DNA from: Streptomyces sp. JH14
Lineage (GTDB): Bacteria; Actinomycetota; Actinomycetes; Streptomycetales; Streptomycetaceae
Assembly (NCBI RefSeq): GCF_029428675.1
Contig: NZ_JAJNEL010000001.1
Span: forward strand, 5,270,001-5,334,000
DNA length: 64,000 bases
Direction: 5' to 3'
Part shown: one piece after another, positions 42,038 through 51,089 of the stretch
Layout of the letters: the number at the start of each line of letters is the position of its first letter
How positions within the stretch are numbered: position 1 is the first letter of the stretch
The notes under the pieces: model-generated
The model's database searches: none
Seen by the model: only the letters and a program-made list of their open reading frames with translations
Told to the model about the DNA's origin: nothing
Made by a program: the position numbers and the translations under genes

Positions 42038-42961
42038 ATGTCCGCTTTCGCACCTTCCGCCCTGCGCCGGTCCCTCGTCGCGGCCGGCACCGCCGCCGTC
42101 CTCGCGGCGGCCCTGGCCGCCTGCGGCTCCAGCGACTCCTCCATGCCCGGCATGGACCACGGCACCCACCCCTCCACCGCTTCCTCGACTGGCAGCGTGC
42201 CCGGCACGGACCACCACTCGATGCCTGGCATGGACCACGCCGGCATGGGCGACGGCCTGACCGACACCAAGGACGGCTACACGCTGACCTCCACCGCCGC
42301 CGAGCTGCGGGCCGGCAAGGACCCCGCCTACACGTTCAGGATCACCGGCCCGGACGGCAAGCCGGTCACCTCCTTCGCCGTCGACCAGACCAAGCGCATG
42401 CACTTCTACGCCATCCGCTCCGACCTGACCGGCTTCCAGCATGTGCACCCCACCATGACCGCCGACGGCACCTGGACCGCCGACCTGACCGCCCTGACGC
42501 CGGGGACCTGGCGGGCGTACGCCTCCTTCACCCCGGAGACCGGCAGCGGCAAGGGCACAGGCTTCGTCCTCAGCCGCACCGTCACCGTCCCCGGCACCGC
42601 CAAGGACACCCCGCTGCCCGCGGCCGCCGCCACCACCGAGACCGACGGCTACACCGTCAACGTCAAGGGCCAGCCCATGTCCGGCATGGCCCACCCCCTG
42701 ACCGTCAGCATCAGCAAGGACGGCACCCCGGTCACCGACCTGCAGCCCTACCTGGACACCTACGCCCACCTGACCGCCTTCCACGAGGGCGACGAGGCGT
42801 TCGCGCACCTGCACCCGGAAACGAAGGTCACCGGGGCCGACGGCGGGCCGGACCTGGACTTCCAGGCCATGCTGGCCAAGCCCGGCAACTGGCGGCTGTT
42901 CCTGCAGTTCCAGACCGGCGGCAGCCTCCACACCGCCGCCCTGACCCTGAACGTCGGCTGA
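42038..42961 (+). CDS. Met/His-rich lipoprotein, probable copper-binding
   Basis: The 307-residue product has a lipoprotein signal ending LAACGSS (Cys-29). Next are two copies of a metal-type motif (SMPGMDHG and SMPGMDHAGMGDG). Two similar domains follow, each with an HxHP pair: TGFQHVHPTMTADGTW near 133-148 and EGDEAFAHLHPETKVTG near 250-265; MHFYAIRSD precedes the first. The motifs resemble copper-binding secreted proteins of actinobacteria. It is downstream of the CsoR-type operator and ends before a 14-bp terminator. Copper binding is inferred. Confidence 0.78.
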   Translation: MSAFAPSALRRSLVAAGTAAVLAAALAACGSSDSSMPGMDHGTHPSTASSTGSVPGTDHHSMPGMDHAGMGDGLTDTKDGYTLTSTAAELRAGKDPAYTFRITGPDGKPVTSFAVDQTKRMHFYAIRSDLTGFQHVHPTMTADGTWTADLTALTPGTWRAYASFTPETGSGKGTGFVLSRTVTVPGTAKDTPLPAAAATTETDGYTVNVKGQPMSGMAHPLTVSISKDGTPVTDLQPYLDTYAHLTAFHEGDEAFAHLHPETKVTGADGGPDLDFQAMLAKPGNWRLFLQFQTGGSLHTAALTLNVG

Positions 42962-42965
42962 CCGA

Positions 42966-43015
42966 CGTGCCGCCGGCCGCGAACGGTCCCAGGACCCCGT
43001 ACGGCCGGCGGCACG
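42966..43015. terminator. 14-bp hairpin between convergent lipoprotein and methyltransferase genes
   Basis: CGTGCCGCCGGCCG (42966-42979) pairs perfectly with CGGCCGGCGGCACG (43002-43015). It serves the lipoprotein gene and possibly the convergent gene. Confidence 0.85.
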
Positions 43016-43039
43016 CGCCTGGGCGGCACAGCCGTCGTC

Positions 43040-43804
43040 TCACCGTGGTGTGGTCGCCGCGGCCAGGAACATCGGCAACGCCAGGAAGAGCCGGTCGGCC
43101 TCGGCCCGCGCCTGCTGATCTGCGACCCAGCGCTCCGTCTGCTCGTGCGTGATGGCGCCGGTGGAGCGGGCTCCCTCTGCCAGTCCGGTGAGCAAGGGCA
43201 ACATCGCCGCTCCGGTGAACACCCCGGTGTGCACCTCGACCGTCACGTCGACGAAGCCGGCCTCGAGGAGCAGGTTGCGGTACCGGCGGGCGGCGCGCGG
43301 GCCTGCGGTCAGGTCGGCGCGGGCGTGCACGAGGGTGCGGGTGAGGGCCGGCTCGTCGGAGTCGACGACGAGGGTGTCCCAGTCCTGGCCGATCAGTGCG
43401 ATCCGCCCTCCGGGCGTGAGAACCCTTCGGGCCTCCGCCAGCGCCCGCTCCGGCTCGGCCAGTTCGTGGAACAGCTTGTCGGCGCGGTAGGCGTCCACCG
43501 CGCAGTCCGCCAGCGGCAGCTCGTATGCCCCCGCAACCCGGAAGTCCGCCTCGGGCCACCGGCTGCGGGCGACGGCGATCACCTGCTCGCTCCGGTCCAC
43601 GCCGACGGCCTTTACACCCCGCTCGGCCAGCTCCGCCACGGCCCGTCCGGCGCCGCAGCCCACGTCCACCGCCGCCATTCCGGGCCCGGCGCTGAGCAAG
43701 CCGTGGGACCGGGCCCGAAGTTCGCCGGCTCCTGGCAGCCGGTCGGCGGTGTCGAGCAGCGCGATGAGGTCGTCCGTCAATTGACGCGTCGTTTCGTTGG
43801 TCAT
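43040..43804 (-). CDS. SAM-dependent methyltransferase
   Basis: The 254-residue class I methyltransferase has motif I AAVDVGCGAGRAVAELAERG near 48-67, VGVDRSEQVIAVARSRWPEA, and ADKLFHELAEPERALAEARR then VLTPGGRIALIGQDWDT, a layout of UbiE/COQ5-like small-molecule methyltransferases. ATG 43804 is chosen; a longer frame upstream runs antisense through the MerR gene and is unlikely. It is divergent from the MerR regulator with a short palindrome between. The substrate is unknown. Confidence 0.85.
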   Translation of the reverse strand: MTNETTRQLTDDLIALLDTADRLPGAGELRARSHGLLSAGPGMAAVDVGCGAGRAVAELAERGVKAVGVDRSEQVIAVARSRWPEADFRVAGAYELPLADCAVDAYRADKLFHELAEPERALAEARRVLTPGGRIALIGQDWDTLVVDSDEPALTRTLVHARADLTAGPRAARRYRNLLLEAGFVDVTVEVHTGVFTGAAMLPLLTGLAEGARSTGAITHEQTERWVADQQARAEADRLFLALPMFLAAATTPR

Positions 43805-43816
43805 GAGCGCCAGGCT

Positions 43817-43831
43817 CCGACTTAATGTCGG
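43817..43831. promoter_or_regulatory. Palindrome between methyltransferase and merR
   Basis: CCGAC-TTAAT-GTCGG is a 5-5-5 inverted repeat in the 28-base gap between divergent starts. It could be the MerR-type operator for both genes. Confidence 0.5.
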
Positions 43832-43832
43832 C

Positions 43833-44282
43833 ATGAAGTCAAGCAAGCACAAGGCGCCGGCTGACGGCGAGCGCCAGACGATGAGCATCGGAGCTCTCGC
43901 CGAGCGCTTCGGTCTGGCCACGCACGTCCTGCGCCACTGGGAGGCGATGGGACTGCTCACGCCCGCCCGCGACGCAGCCGGCCGCCGCCACTACCGGGCC
44001 GCCGACCTCACACGCGTCGCCGTGATCCTGCGCGCCAAGGAGGCAGGGCTCTCCCTCGAAACCATCCGCTCCCTGGTCGCCACCGGGGACCCCGCCAAGC
44101 GCAGGGACATCCTGAGCGAGGAAGCCGAGGCGCTCCGCTGCCGCATCGCGGCCGCGCAGGCATCCCTCACAGTCATCGAGTGCGCCCTCGGCTGCGAACA
44201 CGACGACTTCTCCCAGTGCGCCCATTTCCAACAGGCGGTGGCGGATCGCATCGGCACGGACGCCGCGGGAAGCCCTGCCTGA
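43833..44282 (+). CDS. MerR family transcriptional regulator
   Basis: The 149-residue product has the MerR winged helix (MSIGALAERFGLATHVLRHW, EAMGLLTPARDAAGRRHYRA), a dimerising coiled coil and a C-terminal Cys/His motif (CALGCEHDDFSQCAHFQQAV). ATG 43833 has no ribosome-binding site; ATG 43881, which starts at the MerR domain, is an alternative. It probably controls the divergent methyltransferase. The effector is not evident. Confidence 0.87.
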   Translation: MKSSKHKAPADGERQTMSIGALAERFGLATHVLRHWEAMGLLTPARDAAGRRHYRAADLTRVAVILRAKEAGLSLETIRSLVATGDPAKRRDILSEEAEALRCRIAAAQASLTVIECALGCEHDDFSQCAHFQQAVADRIGTDAAGSPA

Positions 44283-44407
44283 TCCGGCACTCCAGAGCTG
44301 CCCGGTGACCTGCGCCGACAGGCAGCCGGCCGAACTTCCTGACACCCGGCTGCCGGATGACATCGGCGTGCGTGGCCGCGCCACGGCAAGGACAGTGGAA
44401 CGCTGCC

Positions 44408-44623
44408 TTATTTGGATGCGCCGTACTCGTGCGGGCGGCCGCCCTGCCATTGCACCCATCGTGGGTCGTCGAGTACGTCCCCGGCGTCGGGGAGGCCCGC
44501 GCGGCGCAGGAACTCGATCACGTCGTCGTCGCTGCGGGCGAGGCCCGCGACCTGGGCGCGGATCGTCACCCGACGGCCACCCGTTCCGGCTGGGCGGTGA
44601 ATGACAATGGGTGCTTCGCTCAT
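44408..44623 (-). CDS. Small hypothetical protein
   Basis: A 71-residue product, MSEAPIVIHRPAGTGGRRVT then IRAQVAGLARSDDDVIEFLR, RAGLPDAGDVLDDPRWVQW. It looks like a compact conserved Streptomyces protein that often follows DUF6233 genes. It starts 23 bases after the upstream stop, with GAGG close to the ATG. The function is unknown. Confidence 0.6.
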   Translation of the reverse strand: MSEAPIVIHRPAGTGGRRVTIRAQVAGLARSDDDVIEFLRRAGLPDAGDVLDDPRWVQWQGGRPHEYGASK

Positions 44624-44646
44624 GTCCTCAGGTTCTGACGGTCTCT

Positions 44647-44949
44647 TCACAGCACTCCCAGCTCTCTGTCCGGCCGGCAGTACGGGCAGGCCGTGATGCC
44701 GTCTTCCGTGAGCGCACGCAGGGCCTGCTCCCGGGTCATCGGTTTCGTTCTCTTGCCGCCCATGCCGCAGTCGCCCGTGTGGACGGCGTCGGCATGGGAC
44801 GTGCCCCCCGCGCGCTGCAGGGAGAGTTTCCAGTCGGGTGCCGGTGGCGGCAGGGTGCGTGCTGCCCGGGCGGCTGCGGCCTCGCGTTCTTCCAGCTCGG
44901 CGATGGTCCGATCGGTTCGGCCGAGCTGGTACGCCTGCCACCCGCGCAC
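44647..44949 (-). CDS. DUF6233 family protein, possibly 5'-truncated
   Basis: The 100-residue frame from GTG 44949 has the hallmarks of the Streptomyces DUF6233 family: a helical start (RTDRTIAELEEREAAAARAA), then PPPAPDWKLSL, HTGDCGMGGKRTKPMTREQA and a Cys pair ending (ITACPYCRPDRELGVL). The family-like sequence continues upstream of the GTG (ENLSRLDRLRIV) without an ATG or GTG before a stop, so the native start may be lost or non-standard. It is upstream of the small gene at 44408. The family name is from memory. Confidence 0.65.
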   Translation of the reverse strand: MRGWQAYQLGRTDRTIAELEEREAAAARAARTLPPPAPDWKLSLQRAGGTSHADAVHTGDCGMGGKRTKPMTREQALRALTEDGITACPYCRPDRELGVL

Positions 44950-45067
44950 GATGCGCAGGCGATCCAGACGAGAGAGGTTTTCGGACGCGTATTCGATTCT
45001 AGGTCTCGGGGGGACGCCGTGCGTACGTGCTCCATGTCGTGCAATCAGTCACTGTCCCTCGGGATCG

Positions 45068-45100
45068 CTGGGCCGTCTCTGGGCCGTCTGTGGGCCGTCA
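45068..45100 (+). repeat. Three tandem 11-bp repeats upstream of rlmN
   Basis: CTGGGCCGTCT (45068-45078), CTGGGCCGTCT (45079-45089) and GTGGGCCGTCA (45090-45100) are consecutive copies. They lie at the right edge of the accessory region, about 120 bases before rlmN. Confidence 0.8.
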
Positions 45101-45218
45101 CAGGTACGCCGACGTCGACTAATGACAACCAACGACAACCGAGCCCATGCGCCCCTCACCCGTCCTGAGCCGGCAAAGGTCTCTACGACCTTGGCGTGTC
45201 TGTAACACTGGACGAACC

Positions 45219-46325
45219 ATGCCTAAGCCCGGAGAACTCACTTTCGTCGCGCCCCGCGGAGCCAAGAAGCCGCCGCGGCACCTCGCCGACCTCACGCCCG
45301 CCGAGCGCAAGGAAGCCGTCGCCGCGATCGGCGAGAAGCCGTTCCGCGCACAGCAGCTGTCGCAGCACTACTTCGCGCGGTACGCGCACGACCCGGCCGA
45401 GTGGACCAACATCCCGGCCGGGTCGCGGGACAAGCTCGCCGAGGCGATGTTCCCCGACCTGATGTCCGTGGTCCGGCACATCAGCTGCGACGACGACACC
45501 ACCCGTAAGACGCTGTGGAAGCTGCATGACGGGACGCTGGTCGAGTCCGTCCTCATGCGCTACCCGGAGCGGGTGACCATGTGCATCTCGTCGCAGGCGG
45601 GATGCGGGATGAACTGTCCGTTCTGCGCGACGGGGCAGGCCGGTCTGGACCGCAATCTGTCCACCGCCGAGATCGTCCACCAGATCGTGGACGGCATGCG
45701 GGCGCTGCGTGACGGCGAGGTGCCGGGCGGGCCCGCGCGGCTCTCCAACATCGTCTTCATGGGCATGGGCGAGCCCCTCGCCAACTACAAGCGGGTGGTC
45801 GGCGCGATCCGTCGGCTGACCGACCCCGAGCCGGATGGCCTGGGTCTCTCGCAGCGCGGGATCACCGTCTCCACCGTCGGCCTGGTGCCGGCCATGCTGC
45901 GCTTCGCCGACGAGGGCTTCAAGTGCCGTCTCGCGGTCTCCCTGCACGCGCCGGACGACGAGCTCCGCGACACGCTCGTGCCGGTGAACACACGCTGGAA
46001 GGTGCGCGAGGTCCTGGACGCGGCGTGGGAGTACGCGGAGAAGTCCGGCCGCCGGATCTCCATCGAGTACGCGCTGATCCGCGACATCAACGACCAGGCC
46101 TGGCGGGGTGACCTGCTCGGCAGGCTCCTCAAGAACAGGCGCGTGCATGTCAATCTGATCCCGCTGAACCCGACGCCCGGCTCGAAGTGGACCGCCTCGC
46201 GGCCCGAGGACGAGAAGGCGTTCGTCGAGGCGATCGCCTCCCACGGGGTGCCCGTGACCGTGCGGGACACCCGCGGCCAGGAGATCGACGGGGCCTGCGG
46301 GCAGCTGGCGGCATCCGAGCGCTGA
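45219..46325 (+). CDS. rlmN: 23S rRNA/tRNA adenine-C2 methyltransferase RlmN
   Basis: RlmN is a radical SAM enzyme that makes m2A2503 in 23S rRNA and m2A37 in tRNAs. The 368-residue product has the cluster motif CGMNCPFC (Cys-129, Cys-133, Cys-136), FMGMGEPLANY, the segment RLAVSLHAPDDELRDTLVPV and the C-terminal TVRDTRGQEIDGACGQL with the second catalytic Cys. ATG 45219 is used. It restarts the conserved chromosomal order after the accessory region. Confidence 0.96.
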   Translation: MPKPGELTFVAPRGAKKPPRHLADLTPAERKEAVAAIGEKPFRAQQLSQHYFARYAHDPAEWTNIPAGSRDKLAEAMFPDLMSVVRHISCDDDTTRKTLWKLHDGTLVESVLMRYPERVTMCISSQAGCGMNCPFCATGQAGLDRNLSTAEIVHQIVDGMRALRDGEVPGGPARLSNIVFMGMGEPLANYKRVVGAIRRLTDPEPDGLGLSQRGITVSTVGLVPAMLRFADEGFKCRLAVSLHAPDDELRDTLVPVNTRWKVREVLDAAWEYAEKSGRRISIEYALIRDINDQAWRGDLLGRLLKNRRVHVNLIPLNPTPGSKWTASRPEDEKAFVEAIASHGVPVTVRDTRGQEIDGACGQLAASER

Positions 46326-46369
46326 GGCCGGGTCGGCCCGTGTAATCTGGGCCGATATCAATTTCATAT

Positions 46370-46467
46370 TCCGACAGGGGAGCGCCACAGCGCTGAGAGT
46401 GCGGCACCGACAGGCCGGCCGCAGACCCTCTGAACCTCGCCCGGGTCATTCCGGGTAGGAAGTTCGG
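46370..46467 (+). ncRNA. TPP riboswitch (THI element)
   Basis: The conserved TPP aptamer parts are present in order: ACAGGGGAGC at about 46374, the thi box CTGAGAGTGCGG at 46393-46404, GACCCTCTGAACCT at 46424-46437 and GGGTAGGAAGT at about 46453-46463. It lies between rlmN and a thiamine-type ABC operon, on the same strand. TAATCT at 46343-46348 is a candidate -10. Ligand binding would repress the transporter. Confidence 0.95.
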
Positions 46468-46487
46468 ACATCAACTCATGCTGTTGC

Positions 46488-46515
46488 GCCCTGCCCGCCT
46501 TCCGGCGGGCAGGGC
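46488..46515 (+). terminator. Riboswitch expression-platform hairpin
   Basis: GCCCTGCCCGCC (46488-46499) pairs perfectly with GGCGGGCAGGGC (46504-46515) around TTCC, 20 bases after the aptamer. It is a likely terminator arm of the TPP switch. Confidence 0.8.
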
Positions 46516-46524
46516 CGCGTCTCT

Positions 46525-46542
46525 TCCTGGTCAAACCCAGGA
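46525..46542 (+). promoter_or_regulatory. Ribosome-binding-site hairpin before the substrate-binding protein
   Basis: TCCTGG (46525-46530) can pair with CCAGGA (46537-46542), covering the first part of AGGAGGA before ATG 46553. Together with the preceding hairpin it suggests two levels of control. Weak alone. Confidence 0.45.
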
Positions 46543-46552
46543 GGAATACACG

Positions 46553-47674
46553 ATGAGCACCAATCGCACCAGGCCCACGACCAAGCAGCTCGCGGCGACC
46601 GCTGTCGCCGCCGCGCTCGGCGTCACCGCACTCGCCGGCTGCGGCGGTTCCGACGGCTCGGCCTCCGGGTCCGGCGGTACGAAGGGCTCCGGATCCAAGA
46701 CCGTGACCCTGGTCAGCCATGACTCCTTCAGCGCCTCCAAGGACGTACTGAAGGCGTTCACCGAGGAGACCGGCTACACCGTCAAGGTCCTCAAGAGCGG
46801 GGACGCCGGAGCCGCCCTCAACCAGGAGATCCTGACCAAGGGTTCCCCGCGCGGCGATGTGTTCTTCGGCGTCGACAACACGCTGCTCTCCCGCGCCCTC
46901 GACAACGGCCTGTTCACTCCGTACGAGGCGAAGGGCAGTGACCGGGTCACGGCCGGCACCCAGCTGGACGCCGCCAAGCACCGGGTGACGCCGATCGACA
47001 CCGGCGACATCTGCATCAACTACGACAAGGCGTACTTCGCCGACAAGAAGCTTGCGCCGCCGCAGTCCTTCGACGACCTGGCGAAGCCCGCGTACAAGAA
47101 CCTCCTCGTCACCGAGAACGCCGCGACCTCGTCGCCCGGACTCGGATTCCTCCTCGGCACCGTCGCCACCTATGGCGAGAACGGCTACCAGGACTACTGG
47201 AAGAAGCTGAAGAACAACGGCGTCAAGGTCGTCGACGGCTGGGAGCAGGCGTACAACGAGGAGTTCTCCGGTTCCGCGGGCGGCAGGAAGGCCAAGGCCG
47301 ACCGGCCGCTCGTCGTGTCGTACGCCTCCAGCCCGCCGGCCGAGGTCCTGTACGCGGAGCCGCAGCCGTCCGAGGCTCCGACCGCGGTCGCGACCGGGAC
47401 CTGCTTCCGGCAGATCGAGTTCGCGGGGCTGCTGAACGGCGCGAAGAACGAGGCGGGCGGCAAGGCCCTGCTGGACTTCCTGATCAGCAAGAAGTTCCAG
47501 GAGGACATGCCGCTCAACATGTTCGTGAACCCGGTCACCGAGGACGCGAAGCTGCCGGAGGTCTTCACGAAGTTCGGCGCGACGGTCGACGCGCCGACGA
47601 CCGTGGCCCCCGACACCATCGCCAAGAACCGTGAGCAGTGGGTTCAGTCGTGGTCCTCGCTCGTAGTGAAGTAA
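46553..47674 (+). CDS. thiB: Thiamine ABC transporter substrate-binding lipoprotein
   Basis: The 373-residue lipoprotein has a signal ending LAGC (Cys-30), then VTLVSHDSFSASKDVLKAFT, GDAGAALNQEILTKGSPRGD, VFFGVDNTLLSRALDNGLF and a C-terminal domain, matching the ThiB/TbpA family. Thiamine as ligand is supported by the TPP riboswitch in its leader. AGGAGG lies about 8 bases before ATG 46553. The permease gene starts inside its last codons. Confidence 0.92.
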   Translation: MSTNRTRPTTKQLAATAVAAALGVTALAGCGGSDGSASGSGGTKGSGSKTVTLVSHDSFSASKDVLKAFTEETGYTVKVLKSGDAGAALNQEILTKGSPRGDVFFGVDNTLLSRALDNGLFTPYEAKGSDRVTAGTQLDAAKHRVTPIDTGDICINYDKAYFADKKLAPPQSFDDLAKPAYKNLLVTENAATSSPGLGFLLGTVATYGENGYQDYWKKLKNNGVKVVDGWEQAYNEEFSGSAGGRKAKADRPLVVSYASSPPAEVLYAEPQPSEAPTAVATGTCFRQIEFAGLLNGAKNEAGGKALLDFLISKKFQEDMPLNMFVNPVTEDAKLPEVFTKFGATVDAPTTVAPDTIAKNREQWVQSWSSLVVK

Positions 47675-49419
47675 CGAAGACGCCGGTGCCCGCGACGGCG
47701 CCGGTACCCGCTCCGGGCGCGCGCGGTAAGGGCGCGCGTCCCCGGAGCGGCGCGGGTGCCGCGCGCGCCGAGGCGCGGCGTGGGAGCGCGGTGCGGCTCG
47801 GTCTGATGGCCGTGCCCGTCGCGTTCTTCGCGCTGTTCTTCGCCTACCCCGTCGTCGCGATCGTCGGCCGCGGGCTGAAGAACGACGGTGTCTGGCAGTT
47901 CGGCCGGATCGGCCAGGTGCTGACCCGGCCGGACATCCTCGACGTTCTCTGGTTCACCAGCTGGCAGGCGCTCGCCTCGACCGCGCTGACCCTGCTGATC
48001 GCGCTGCCCGGCGCCTATGTGTTCGCCCGTTTCGACTTCCCCGGCAAACAGCTGCTGCGGGCGGTCGTCACCGTGCCCTTCGTCCTGCCGACCGTCGTCG
48101 TGGGTACCGCGTTCCTGGCACTGCTGGGCCGTGGCGGCTTCCTCGACGAACTCGCGGGCGTACGGCTCGACACCACCGTGTGGGCGATTCTGCTCGCGCA
48201 TGTCTTCTTCAACTACGCGGTGGTCGTACGGACCGTCGGCGGGTTGTGGTCGCAGCTCGACCCACGGCAGGAGGAGGCCGCGCGGGTGCTGGGCGCCGGC
48301 CGGTTCGCGGCGTGGCGGCGGGTGACGCTGCCGGCCCTCGCGCCCGCCGTGGCCGCCGCAGCGCTGATGGTCTTCCTCTTCACGTTCACCTCCTTCGGGG
48401 TCGTGCAGATCCTCGGCGGTCCGGCGTACTCCACGCTGGAGGTGGAGATCTACCGGCAGACGGCCCAGTTGCTCGACCTCCCGACGGCCGCCGTGCTGAC
48501 GCTGGTGCAGTTCGCCGCGGTCGGCGCGATCCTGGCCGTACACGCATGGACGGTGCGGCGCAGGGAGACGGCGCTGAGACTGGTCGACCCCGCGCAGACC
48601 GCCCGCAGGCCGCGCGGCGCCGGGCAGTGGGCGCTGCTCGGCGGGGTTCTGCTCACCGTGCTGGTGCTGATCCTGCTGCCGCTCGGTGTGCTGGTGGAGC
48701 GTTCCCTGGACGCACCCGGCGGCCACGGGTTCGCCTACTACCAGGCCCTGCAGTCCGTGGACGCGAGCGGCGGCACCTTCCTGGTGGCGCCGCTCGAAGC
48801 GATCGGGAACTCGCTGCAGTACGCCCTGGTCGCGACCGTGATCGCGCTGGTCGTGGGAGGGCTCGCGGCGGCGGCGCTGACCAGGCGGGCCGGGCGGCTC
48901 GTGCGGGGCTTCGACGCGCTGCTGATGCTGCCGCTCGGGGTGTCCGCGGTCACCGTCGGCTTCGGCTTCCTGATCACGCTGGACAGGCCGCCGCTGGATC
49001 TGCGGACCTCGTGGATCCTGGTGCCGCTGGCCCAGGCGCTGGTCGGTGTGCCGTTCGTCGTACGCACGATGCTGCCGGTGCTGCGGGCGGTGGACGGCCG
49101 GCTGCGCGAGGCGGCGGCGGTGCTCGGGGCGTCACCCCTGCGGGCCTGGCGCGAGGTCGATCTGCCGTTGGTGCGGCGGGCGCTGCTGGTCGCCGCGGGC
49201 TTCGCGTTCGCTGTGTCGCTCGGCGAGTTCGGGGCGACGGTGTTCATCGCACGGCCCGACAACCCGACGCTGCCGGTCGCCGTGGCCCGGCTGCTGGGGC
49301 GGTCCGGGGAGCTCAACTACGGCCAGGCGATGGCCCTCAGCACGATTCTGATGCTGGTCTGCGCGGCGTCGCTGCTGCTGCTCGAACGTATCCGCCCGGA
49401 CCGGTCCGGGGAGTTCTGA
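47638..49419 (+). CDS. thiP: Thiamine-type ABC transporter permease (fused two-domain)
   Basis: The 593-residue permease has a Pro/Ala/Gly-rich start of about 55 residues, then two six-helix modules, each with an EAA loop (EEAARVLGAGRFAAWRRVTL and REAAAVLGASPLRAWREVDL). The layout matches ThiP and the related iron permeases. It is in the TPP-controlled operon. The start is GTG 47638, overlapping thiB by 37 bases; GTG 47650 is an alternative. Confidence 0.93.
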   Translation: MGSVVVLARSEVTKTPVPATAPVPAPGARGKGARPRSGAGAARAEARRGSAVRLGLMAVPVAFFALFFAYPVVAIVGRGLKNDGVWQFGRIGQVLTRPDILDVLWFTSWQALASTALTLLIALPGAYVFARFDFPGKQLLRAVVTVPFVLPTVVVGTAFLALLGRGGFLDELAGVRLDTTVWAILLAHVFFNYAVVVRTVGGLWSQLDPRQEEAARVLGAGRFAAWRRVTLPALAPAVAAAALMVFLFTFTSFGVVQILGGPAYSTLEVEIYRQTAQLLDLPTAAVLTLVQFAAVGAILAVHAWTVRRRETALRLVDPAQTARRPRGAGQWALLGGVLLTVLVLILLPLGVLVERSLDAPGGHGFAYYQALQSVDASGGTFLVAPLEAIGNSLQYALVATVIALVVGGLAAAALTRRAGRLVRGFDALLMLPLGVSAVTVGFGFLITLDRPPLDLRTSWILVPLAQALVGVPFVVRTMLPVLRAVDGRLREAAAVLGASPLRAWREVDLPLVRRALLVAAGFAFAVSLGEFGATVFIARPDNPTLPVAVARLLGRSGELNYGQAMALSTILMLVCAASLLLLERIRPDRSGEF

Positions 49420-49441
49420 CGATGCCCGGGGTGTTCTGGAC

Positions 49442-50467
<1,026 letters not shown>

Positions 50468-50608
50468 TCACGCGCGGTCGCCCGGCGCCGCGGGCGACGC
50501 CACGGAGCGTCCGGACCACCGGTATCGGTCCCGGTGTGAGCTGTTTTGTCTGTTTTGGGGAACATCTCATTCGGAAGATCCGTACCGACTCCGCAAAGGA
50601 CAGCGACC

Positions 50609-51061
50609 ATGACTGGAACGGCACGCGAGGGCATCGACATCACCCGCGTCCTCGATGCCCCGCGGGCGCGCGTCTTCGAGGCCTGGACGACCCCCGAGGA
50701 CTTCGCCGCCTGGTACGGCGGCGACGCCGAGGTACCGCTCGACCGGCTGGCGATGGACGTCCGGCCCGGCGGTGAGTGGAGCCTGGTCATCGTGGTGCCG
50801 GGCACCGAGATGCCGTTCCACGGGGTCTACCGCGAGGTGGTCGCGCCGGAACGGCTGGTCTTCACGCTGAAGGACGCCGGCGCGCCCGCCGACATCGAGG
50901 GCGAGATCGTCACCGTCACCTTTGCCGACCACGGCCGCAAGGCCACCGAGATGGTCTTCCAGCAGCGCGGCGGCCACCTCACGGCCGAGCAGTATGCGGC
51001 GGCGGAGGACGGCTGGGAGGCCTTCTTCGACGCGCTGGAGAACCGGCTCGCGGCGGTCTGA
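50609..51061 (+). CDS. SRPBCC/AHSA1 domain protein
   Basis: The 150-residue product has the START-like fold of AHA1/CalC-type proteins: ITRVLDAPRARVFEAWTTPE, DFAAWYGG, PGGEWSLVI, YREVVAPERLVF, and the C-terminal GWEAFFDALENRLAAV. Such proteins bind small hydrophobic ligands. AAAGGA lies 8 bases before the ATG. It is convergent with the LOG-like gene; the role is unknown. Confidence 0.85.
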   Translation: MTGTAREGIDITRVLDAPRARVFEAWTTPEDFAAWYGGDAEVPLDRLAMDVRPGGEWSLVIVVPGTEMPFHGVYREVVAPERLVFTLKDAGAPADIEGEIVTVTFADHGRKATEMVFQQRGGHLTAEQYAAAEDGWEAFFDALENRLAAV

Positions 51062-51089
51062 CGCCGTCGGCGTGATCCGGAAGCGGTCC

